20,364 bases of DNA. Origin: an uncultured Bacteroidota bacterium. Its GTDB lineage: Bacteria > Bacteroidota > Bacteroidia > NS11-12g > UBA955. The position numbers and the translations under genes are program-made. Shown piece after piece: positions 14,401 to 20,364 of the stretch; position 1 is the first letter of the stretch; the number at the start of each line of letters is the position of its first letter. The notes beneath the pieces were generated by a model that searched no databases, was not told the DNA's origin, and saw only the letters and a list, made by a program, of their open reading frames with translations. The DNA lies in assembly GCA_903879775.1 (NCBI GenBank), contig CAIRMY010000329.1, forward strand, positions 1-20,364, given 5' to 3'.

Positions 14401-16412
14401 ATTTGATTGCTTTGGGTGGATGATTTTTTAGATTTCAAATAAAGTAGCACAATTTCAACTGCAAAAAACAAAACTGACAACCATAAGAATAATTTCCATA
14501 ACGAGTTATCTGTTTGTGCCATAATGAGTTTCGTATTTAATGAACTATTTTTTACAAATTTAACACCTTGATCTTGGATTTCGGTTCTAAGGTCGTTAGA
14601 AATTGGCAATAAATCTTTTTCAGTTCTTCGCGCATTCAATGCAACATCTATAAAATCTTTAGATTTTGCATTTGGATAGAGTTGAAAATATCCGGGAACT
14701 TTGGCTTGAAAATTAGTATTCAACGCTATACTTTGATCATTGGTTTCCATTGAAACCACCCATTCTGAAGGGTTCATTTTTAGTATACCACCTTTTTCAA
14801 TTTGAAAATCGAGGTTTGAAGAAATTGGCATAGGTGATTTTGAATTCACGAACCCTAAAATTGGCGTGGCATCTAAAATATTACCCAACATCACTTGGGT
14901 AAATATTGGCAAGAACCAACTCGATTTAGAAAGCGATTTTGTTCCAATTGTCATGTCAGACAACCACAACCAAATTGCTCCAGCACCAAAATCTCTTTTG
15001 ATTAAAATTGGTTCTCCATTTTCTAAAGTTAGAATGGTTTGCCAATCTTGGTTACCAACATATTTTTCGATTTGAAAATGCGATTCTACAAATGGAAGTT
15101 GCGTTTTTTGATCTATTTCCTTCGTGAATATGCCCTTAAAAACATCGTTATTGAAACCAGCAGCTCCCAATCCCAATTTTTGTTTGAGCCATTTCCCTTG
15201 CAATCCAAAGAGTTGACCAAATTTAAAATCTTCTTTACCAGCAAAGTAAACTACAATCTTACCTCCCGAGGCAAAGTTCTCTAAAGTAATTATATCCTTC
15301 GAATTTAGCTGCTCTGCCTCATTCACTAAAATAGTCCTGGCGTTTTCATTTACATCTTGAACAGCATTGATTTTTTTGGAAACGAAAACAGATTGTGTTT
15401 GAATTAATTGATTGATGTATGTATTGCTGCCCAATACAGAAACATTGCAATAATCTTGACTTGTTTGATGCAAATACAGAACATTGTCTGATGGCAATGA
15501 TTGATCTTCAATTTGAATTTTGAGGTTCCCTTGAATATTCTCTGAAACACTAAAAATAGTTTCAATGTCGGCAACTGATGAAAACACAGCCTCTTGACTA
15601 CCAATAATTCTATCGTTGTGAATCAATTGAACGTTTACTTTTCCATTGTAAGCCTTATCTGAAGCGTGCAATAAAACTTTTAACCGTTTATCGGCCGTTT
15701 GCGACAAAAATGGATCTAAGTAATATGCAGAATCAATTGACAGATTCACCTGTTTTGGCGATTCTATTTCAATCATATTATATGACGCCTTTTTGAAGTC
15801 AACGATTTTATGTCCCTCATAAATATCTTGTAAATTATCTGTAATTACATATACAATGTAATTTGATGATTCATTATCTGTGAGCAATGTTTGAATGTCG
15901 GAATACCAAGTTGTAAAACTCTCCGGGAACGCTGAAATTGCGATATCCGAAACAATTTCAAGAGCTCTGCGTTGTTCAATCCACTGATGTTTGGGTTGGT
16001 TGTGATTTGCAATAAGTGCAAACTGCGTATTGGAGCTCGCATTGCGAATAATTTTCCGTGCAACAGTTCGTGCTTTTTCGAGAAGTATTTCACCATCATT
16101 TTTCAAAAGCATTGATGGTGAACAATCTACAACAACAATTACTTTTTGATTGAGGGAAGCATGACTCACGTTTGAATTACACGTAGGCATTGAAAATGCC
16201 AAGACCAAACACATAATCGCAAGTAAACGAGACAGTAGAATCCACCAATGTTTCACTGTTTTTTGTTTTTTTGCAACATTCAACTGTTCTTTCAAACGAA
16301 AAACGCCAGGAAACAAAAGGGTTTGAAACTTCCTAAATTGGAATAAGTGAACGAGTAATGGTAAAATCAACAACAATAATCCCCACAAAAAATTTGGCTG
16401 TTGAAAATGCAT
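14397..16412 (-). CDS. BatA-like membrane protein with VWA domain
   Basis: A 671-residue protein with the N-terminal BatA (aerotolerance regulator) module: FLWGLLLLILPLLVHLF is the first membrane helix, then a basic loop and a second helix around residues 56-76. A von Willebrand A domain follows, with the metal-binding DxSxS motif as Asp96, Ser98 and Ser100 in VVVDCSPSML. A long periplasmic region comes next, then a last helix about 15-20 residues before a basic Ser/Lys tail. Related proteins form membrane complexes with MoxR-type ATPases, but no moxR or other bat gene is in the window. ATG 16412 is chosen over TTG 16418, because the family starts at MHFQQPNFLW. It is 19 bases after the thioesterase gene. 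Its function in this organism is unknown. Confidence 0.88.
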   Translation of the reverse strand: MHFQQPNFLWGLLLLILPLLVHLFQFRKFQTLLFPGVFRLKEQLNVAKKQKTVKHWWILLSRLLAIMCLVLAFSMPTCNSNVSHASLNQKVIVVVDCSPSMLLKNDGEILLEKARTVARKIIRNASSNTQFALIANHNQPKHQWIEQRRALEIVSDIAISAFPESFTTWYSDIQTLLTDNESSNYIVYVITDNLQDIYEGHKIVDFKKASYNMIEIESPKQVNLSIDSAYYLDPFLSQTADKRLKVLLHASDKAYNGKVNVQLIHNDRIIGSQEAVFSSVADIETIFSVSENIQGNLKIQIEDQSLPSDNVLYLHQTSQDYCNVSVLGSNTYINQLIQTQSVFVSKKINAVQDVNENARTILVNEAEQLNSKDIITLENFASGGKIVVYFAGKEDFKFGQLFGLQGKWLKQKLGLGAAGFNNDVFKGIFTKEIDQKTQLPFVESHFQIEKYVGNQDWQTILTLENGEPILIKRDFGAGAIWLWLSDMTIGTKSLSKSSWFLPIFTQVMLGNILDATPILGFVNSKSPMPISSNLDFQIEKGGILKMNPSEWVVSMETNDQSIALNTNFQAKVPGYFQLYPNAKSKDFIDVALNARRTEKDLLPISNDLRTEIQDQGVKFVKNSSLNTKLIMAQTDNSLWKLFLWLSVLFFAVEIVLLYLKSKKSSTQSNQI

Positions 16413-16431
16413 ACTCAAATTTATATAATAT

Positions 16432-16863
16432 TTATGGGTTTTCTATATTGATGGAATAACGTTCTATCACCCAATCTGGAATGGCAACTGAACGGGCCGA
16501 TTGAATATCAACCAAAGCAAATTTACCTTTTCCTGTAGCAACCAATTTATTTGATTGCTGATTGAGAATTCGGAATGCCACAATCGAACCATTATTCTGA
16601 AGTTCCATAATATTCGTATAAACCATGGCGGTATCTCCAAGCTTTAAAGGTCGTTTGTAGGAAATATCGAAATCTTGCAAAAACCATCCAAGTCCTTTAC
16701 TCAGAAATTCATCCATCCCACAATTATAATTCTTTTGCATTTGCTCAAAACGAGCGGCCAAAAAATAATCTAGGTATTTGGCGCTGTGCACATGCCCAAA
16801 TAAATCGATGTCATCAGGTCTAACCTGAACACAAGATTGGAATTCTGAGTGGTTTAACGACAT
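16432..16863 (-). CDS. YbgC/FadM-like acyl-CoA thioesterase (4HBT hotdog fold)
   Basis: A 143-residue single-domain hotdog-fold thioesterase of the 4-hydroxybenzoyl-CoA thioesterase family; members hydrolyse acyl-CoA to free acid and CoA in the cytosol. The signature VRPDDIDLFGHVHSAKYLDYF corresponds to the family pattern of an acidic catalytic residue followed by GHVNNxxY. The segments DFDISYKRPLKLGD and ATGKGKFALVD are also typical. Its ATG forms TAATG with the terminal stop of the full-length kinase frame, but the premature stop in that gene leaves the ribosome 62 bases short of this start. The substrate is unknown. Confidence 0.87.
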   Translation of the reverse strand: MSLNHSEFQSCVQVRPDDIDLFGHVHSAKYLDYFLAARFEQMQKNYNCGMDEFLSKGLGWFLQDFDISYKRPLKLGDTAMVYTNIMELQNNGSIVAFRILNQQSNKLVATGKGKFALVDIQSARSVAIPDWVIERYSINIENP

Positions 16864-16928
16864 TAAAACAAACCGTTCAATGTACTTTCAACTTGGGTAA
16901 TAATTTTAGAAAGATCTTCTGGATTTTA
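16863..16928 (-). other. In-frame C-terminal remainder of the kinase after the TAA
   Basis: After the stop codon at 16928-16926 the kinase frame reads NPEDLSKIITQVESTLNGLF and then TAA at 16865-16863. With one residue in place of the stop, the total is 205 residues, the length I expect for the family. The terminal TAA shares its last A with the ATG of the thioesterase gene (TAATG). The pattern says this stretch was coding until recently, or still is. Confidence 0.8.
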
Positions 16929-17480
16929 TTGAAAATCCATATCGTCGACATTAAAAATCAACAGCTGACCTTTATAATCACCGATCCAAGCTTCATAACG
17001 TTCATTCAATCTTTTCAAATAATCGAGTCTGATGGCATCTTCATAATCTCTTCCACGCATTTGAATTTGATCAACCAATTTTGGAATAGAGGCTCTTAAA
17101 TAAATGAGTAGATCGGGCTGTTGAATTTGAGAACTAATATTTTCAAACAATCGACTATAATTTTCAAAATCGCGGGTGCTCATTAATCCCATCGAATGAA
17201 GATTTGGAGCAAAAATAAATGCATCTTCATAAATAGTTCGATCTTGAATCACCGTTTTTTCACCATTTCTGATGTCTTGAACATGTTTCCAACGTGTATT
17301 CAAAAAGAAAACTTGAAGATTAAAACTCCAACGTTGCATATCTTCATAAAAATCGGAAATGTAAGGATTATCATCCATATCCTCTAGTTGCATTTCCCAA
17401 CCGTAATGTTTAGCCAATAAGTGAGTTAAAGTAGTTTTACCTGCACCTATATTCCCAGCTATTGCAATGTGACGAGCCAT
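16926..17480 (-). CDS. Deoxynucleoside kinase, cut short by an in-frame TAA
   Basis: A 184-residue deoxynucleoside kinase (dCK/dGK-type) that makes dNMPs in nucleotide salvage. The P-loop GNIGAGKT is at residues 9-16, the catalytic DR(T) at 80-82 (ERS in many relatives), followed by YEDAFIFAPNLH, and the LID-like region QMRGRDYE at 139-147. LDYLKRLNERYEAW is strongly conserved in Bacteroidetes members. These are, from memory, about 205 residues long and end in a NPEDL...GLF-like tail. Here the frame stops at TAA 16926-16928, yet the same frame continues with that tail to 16863. The core catalytic regions are complete, so the product could still work, lacking the last helix. A promoter-like sequence lies upstream and the gene heads a seven-gene operon. 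Sequencing error, recent nonsense mutation and stop readthrough are all possible. Confidence 0.9.
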   Translation of the reverse strand: MARHIAIAGNIGAGKTTLTHLLAKHYGWEMQLEDMDDNPYISDFYEDMQRWSFNLQVFFLNTRWKHVQDIRNGEKTVIQDRTIYEDAFIFAPNLHSMGLMSTRDFENYSRLFENISSQIQQPDLLIYLRASIPKLVDQIQMRGRDYEDAIRLDYLKRLNERYEAWIGDYKGQLLIFNVDDMDFQ

Positions 17481-17484
17481 ACTG

Positions 17485-17517
17485 CAATATTAACCATTTG
17501 ACACTTGCCAATGCAAA
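17485..17517 (-). promoter_or_regulatory. Probable promoter of the seven-gene operon
   Basis: The minus strand has TTTG (17517-17514), a 21-base spacer and TAATATTG (17492-17485), one base off TAnnTTTG. The -7 element ends 4 bases before the kinase ATG. It is in the 125-base divergent region shared with the ABC exporter gene. Confidence 0.5.
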
Positions 17518-17590
17518 TTGTTTGTACATAAAAGTTTTACACAATTCTACCTCAACACTAACAAGATTAGGGCATTTCGAAACTTCAAAG

Positions 17591-17598
17591 TAGTTTTG
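17591..17598 (+). promoter_or_regulatory. -7 element of the ABC exporter gene
   Basis: TAGTTTTG matches TAnnTTTG and ends 7 bases before the ATG at 17606. The -33 region shows no good TTTG. It drives transcription away from the kinase operon. Confidence 0.45.
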
Positions 17599-17605
17599 TA
17601 GTTGA

Positions 17606-19357
17606 ATGACAGAAAAGAAGAAAAAACTAACCAATCAGCTTCAGTTGTTAAAACGATTGCTGAATTTGGCTCAGTTTGAAAAAAAGTGGATCATTTTTGC
17701 GGTTAGTTTAACAATCATCCAGAGTTTACTGACTGCAACTCAACCCTACCTTTATAAAATTGTCATTGATCAGGTTATTTTAGCCAACAGATTTAACCAA
17801 TTGAATTTTTGGTGTTCTATCTTGTTGGGATGGCTCATCATCCAGGCTGGACTTGGCTTTATAAACGCCTATTTATCGGAAAGAATTGCCCAATCGATTA
17901 TCTTAAAGCTCAGACAATTTGTATATGATCATTTGATTCGTCTCAAATTAAGTTTTTTTGATAAAACTCCAGTTGGAACAGCCGTAACAAGAAGTATTTC
18001 AGACATTCAAACAATTACCGATTTATTTTCGTCGGGAATCATTACCATTCTTGGCGACATGGTTCAAATTATTGCCATATTATGGTGCATGTTTTACATC
18101 AGCGTAAAATTAACATTCTTAACGCTTTTGGTGATTCCATTGTTAATGTACAGTGCCAATAAATTCAGGAAGGGAATTAGAGACACATTTCAAGATGTTA
18201 GAAATCAAGTTGCAAACCTCAATGCCTTTTTGCAGGAACGCATTACCGGAATGCAAATTGTTCAACTTTTCAATCAAGAAAAGAGGGAGTTTAGCAAGTT
18301 CAAAGACATCAATAAAAAGCATCAAGATGCCAATATAAAAAGTATCTTTTATTACTCTATCTTCTTTCCTATTGTAGAAGTTTTGATTGCGTTGGCCTTT
18401 GCCATCATTGTGGCTTATGGAAGTACCGCCATTTTTAACCATAGCATGAAACTGGGTGAACTCACGGCATTTATTATGTTTATCAACTTGTTTTTTCGTC
18501 CTATTAGGGCCATTGCCGACAGATTCAACAACATCCAAATGGGCATTGTGAGCGCGGAAAGAATTTTCCAACTCGTAGATTCTGAAGACAATATTGAGAA
18601 ATCGGGCAACATTATCCCTCAAAAAATAGAAGGCAACATTGAATTTCAAAATGTTTGGTTTGCATATAATGAAGAAAATTGGATTCTGAGGGACATTTCC
18701 TTCGCAATACAATCGGGCAAATCTATGGCCATTGTAGGGGCAACAGGAAGCGGTAAAACAACGATTGCCAACTTGGTGACACAGATGTATCAACACCAAA
18801 AGGGAAATATCTTAATCGACGGAATAAACGTAAACGATTACGATTATCCATCCCTCAGAAAAAGAATTGCGGTGGTTTTGCAGGATGTGTTTTTGTTTTC
18901 AGGCAGCATTAAGAGCAATTTGGTATTAAAGAACAGCGAGGTATCGTCGGCAGAAATTGAAAAAGTTGCAAAGGAAATTGGGGCTTACGATTTCATTGAA
19001 AAATTACCTGACGGATTCGATTTCAATGTGATGGAAAGGGGTTTGTCATTGTCTCAGGGACAAAGGCAACTCATCTCATTCATTCGGGCCTTGGCAATGC
19101 ATCCAGACATGATTGTTTTGGATGAGGCTACGAGTTCAATTGATTCTCACACTGAAGAAATGATCCAAAGAGCGATAGCCGTATTATTGAAAAACCGCAG
19201 TGCCATTGTGATTGCGCACAGATTGAGCACCATTCAAAATTGCGATGAAATATTGGTCTTAGAAAAGGGAGAAATCATGGAGCGTGGAAATCATGAGACG
19301 TTGATTTCTAAAAAGGGCATGTATTGGAATTTGTACCAGAAGCAATTTGAAGGATAA
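17606..19357 (+). CDS. ABC exporter half-transporter (MsbA/MDR-like)
   Basis: A 583-residue ABC exporter half with fused membrane and ATPase domains, expected to work as a homodimer in the inner membrane. The N-terminal part (about residues 25-310) has six transmembrane helices of the type I exporter fold. The ATPase domain shows Walker A GATGSGKT at 378-385, Q-loop VLQDVFLFSG, signature LSQGQ at 482-486, Walker B IVLDEA with Asp506 and Glu507, and H-loop His538 in AHRLST, so it should hydrolyse ATP. Similar Bacteroidetes proteins are annotated as MsbA-like lipid or multidrug exporters; the cargo cannot be told from sequence. It is transcribed alone, divergent from the kinase operon, and ends 14 bases before the stop of the convergent last gene. 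Confidence 0.95.
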   Translation: MTEKKKKLTNQLQLLKRLLNLAQFEKKWIIFAVSLTIIQSLLTATQPYLYKIVIDQVILANRFNQLNFWCSILLGWLIIQAGLGFINAYLSERIAQSIILKLRQFVYDHLIRLKLSFFDKTPVGTAVTRSISDIQTITDLFSSGIITILGDMVQIIAILWCMFYISVKLTFLTLLVIPLLMYSANKFRKGIRDTFQDVRNQVANLNAFLQERITGMQIVQLFNQEKREFSKFKDINKKHQDANIKSIFYYSIFFPIVEVLIALAFAIIVAYGSTAIFNHSMKLGELTAFIMFINLFFRPIRAIADRFNNIQMGIVSAERIFQLVDSEDNIEKSGNIIPQKIEGNIEFQNVWFAYNEENWILRDISFAIQSGKSMAIVGATGSGKTTIANLVTQMYQHQKGNILIDGINVNDYDYPSLRKRIAVVLQDVFLFSGSIKSNLVLKNSEVSSAEIEKVAKEIGAYDFIEKLPDGFDFNVMERGLSLSQGQRQLISFIRALAMHPDMIVLDEATSSIDSHTEEMIQRAIAVLLKNRSAIVIAHRLSTIQNCDEILVLEKGEIMERGNHETLISKKGMYWNLYQKQFEG

Positions 19358-19363
19358 AAATTG

Positions 19364-19391
19364 TTTAGGGTTTAGCGTTTAGGGTTTAGGG
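19364..19391 (+). repeat. Four tandem TTTAGGG-type heptamers
   Basis: The units are TTTAGGG, TTTAGCG, TTTAGGG and TTTAGGG, in perfect 7-base register. They fill the gap after the ABC exporter gene and continue into the 3' end of the convergent gene, encoding its last residues (LNPKR) and its stop on the minus strand. Confidence 0.9.
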
Positions 19392-20364
19392 GTATAAGGC
19401 GTATTAACTGAAATTTACCTTTGGTAAAAATTGTATCTCTTTTCAGCTTTACGTTTTGTAAATGATTTTTCACATTCCCGCAAGAAGCATCTAATTGATA
19501 AAAATTGATATTGGGACGATTTACAAAAATAGAATCTTCCAAAAAAACGCATGAATTTCGAGTGGTGAATAATCTTAATACTGTTGGTTTTCTAAAAAAC
19601 ACAATATCATTTGGGAGGGTATTTTTCTTTATAAAACTCCATGTTTTCAATGCTTCAGTTGTTTCAACTTCATTCCTAAAAGTATAATTTTCTGTAAAGC
19701 ACCAGTTCTTGATTCTGACTAAATCCTTAGCCGCTGCTTCAATGGAAACAACAATGAAAATTGTTAAGATTAATTTTTCAGTTAGTTTAATTCTTGCTAT
19801 AATTAAATACAACCCGAACAAGAAAAATAGCAACATGATTATTTGTATGATTAAAAAATACCTTTCCTCAATTGCACCGGCAAAAACATGAATAAATACA
19901 TAAAACATTAGAAATAAGGAAATGAAAACATTGAATTTTTTCTTTTGACTTTTATAAAAAGAAATTAATCCAGTTACTATAATCATCCAAACGGCAACGA
20001 ATAAAAAGCCAACGTTATACAATCGATTTAATGGCAATATGTTTTTCGAAACATTCTCATATATTAAATATATCGGCTGTATGCATCTTTCATAAGTTAT
20101 TTTAGAAATTAAATCATCAAATAGATTGGAATTAAATGGTGGAAATATAAGTTTAAAAATCAAGATTGAAGCAAAAGGAAAAACGTATAAAAGGAATTTT
20201 CGCCAATTCTTGTAAATCATGAATTCCCAAATTCCTAAAAAGAAGAACGCTCCACAAATAGCAGCCCCAGCATCTCTAATAAAATATGAAAATGCACCAC
20301 AGAGTATTGCAAACAATAAATAGATATCTTTTCCAATCAAACTATATTTCAAATAATAAAGAAT
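19372..20364 (-). CDS. Multipass membrane protein, C-terminal part; possible GT-C glycosyltransferase
   Basis: The frame is open to the window edge, so the 5' end is missing; a TTG at 20352 is not a convincing start. The visible 330 residues have about six or seven hydrophobic segments, then a soluble C-terminal region of about 110 residues (from about KDLVRIKNW to the end). Segments such as FSYFIRDAGAAICGAFFFLGIWEF followed by a basic loop resemble the middle of GT-C/ArnT-like glycosyltransferases (family 39), which use lipid-linked sugars, but the catalytic N-terminal loop is outside the window, so this is only a suggestion. The gene is visibly poorer in G+C than its neighbours, as is common for horizontally moved surface-polysaccharide genes. 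Its last codons are made by the TTTAGGG repeat. Confidence 0.7.
   Translation of the reverse strand: MLYYLKYSLIGKDIYLLFAILCGAFSYFIRDAGAAICGAFFFLGIWEFMIYKNWRKFLLYVFPFASILIFKLIFPPFNSNLFDDLISKITYERCIQPIYLIYENVSKNILPLNRLYNVGFLFVAVWMIIVTGLISFYKSQKKKFNVFISLFLMFYVFIHVFAGAIEERYFLIIQIIMLLFFLFGLYLIIARIKLTEKLILTIFIVVSIEAAAKDLVRIKNWCFTENYTFRNEVETTEALKTWSFIKKNTLPNDIVFFRKPTVLRLFTTRNSCVFLEDSIFVNRPNINFYQLDASCGNVKNHLQNVKLKRDTIFTKGKFQLIRLIPLNPKR

Noticed and set aside
16416..16423. TAAATTTG in front of the BatA-like gene as a promoter
   Set aside because: It ends 3 bases before the ATG inside a tight operon and has no -33; in such AT-rich sequence it may be chance.
16926..16928. Alternative genetic code or selenocysteine/pyrrolysine recoding at the kinase stop
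   Set aside because: The codon is TAA, not TGA or TAG, and other genes in the window end in TAA at their expected family length.
18143..18799. 218-codon open frame on the minus strand
   Set aside because: It is antisense to the ABC exporter, whose motifs are complete; its translation has no recognisable domain.

Overview
The window reads as chromosomal DNA of a Bacteroidota (Bacteroidetes) bacterium. It is AT-rich. Most gene starts have no Shine-Dalgarno sequence, and many instead carry the phylum's TAnnTTTG -7 promoter element a few bases upstream. Marker families agree: a bS21 with Tyr54, an Mrp that lacks the usual CxxC, a BatA-type VWA protein, a DUF4199 protein, a degenerate dihydroorotase homologue, a serine-palmitoyltransferase-like enzyme and signal peptides ending in AQ. 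No phage, IS element, CRISPR array, rRNA or tRNA gene was seen. Every gene-free stretch is shorter than 300 bases.

Layout. Bases 1-471 hold the 3' part of thymidine kinase on the plus strand. It converges on a four-gene minus-strand cluster (475-2955): small membrane protein, Mrp Fe-S carrier, NifU C-terminal-domain protein and a multipass membrane protein. From about 3036 the plus strand carries an RsmI-like methyltransferase, an alpha-oxoamine synthase (sphingolipid or sulfonolipid base synthesis), a membrane-anchored helix-hairpin-helix protein, an acyl-CoA dehydrogenase, bS21 with its terminator, a Xer-type recombinase and a short ribosome hibernation factor. A long inverted repeat at 8811-8851 separates these from a minus-strand pair: a RidA-family protein resembling 2-aminomuconate deaminase and an exported WD40 propeller.

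Bases 10433-17480 form one tightly packed minus-strand operon of seven genes, in transcription order: deoxynucleoside kinase, acyl-CoA thioesterase, BatA-like VWA membrane protein, dihydroorotase-like protein, DUF4199 protein, SpoU-family RNA methyltransferase and saccharopine-dehydrogenase-like protein. Junctions are overlaps (TAATG, ATGA) or gaps under 20 bases. Divergent from it is an ABC exporter (17606-19357). The ABC exporter converges on the 3' part of a very AT-rich multipass membrane protein that runs off the window end.

The most notable points are: (1) the deoxynucleoside kinase has an in-frame TAA, after which a plausible 20-residue family C-terminus continues and ends by overlapping the next start codon; (2) the dihydroorotase homologue has lost its metal ligands; (3) four TTTAGGG-like heptamers run into the 3' end of the last gene; (4) a diverged inverted pair of GG-ending repeats lies around the xerC promoter; (5) rpsU has no Shine-Dalgarno sequence although its bS21 keeps the anti-SD-occluding tyrosine. 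I did not find a convincing new multi-gene system; most of the window is core metabolism and housekeeping.
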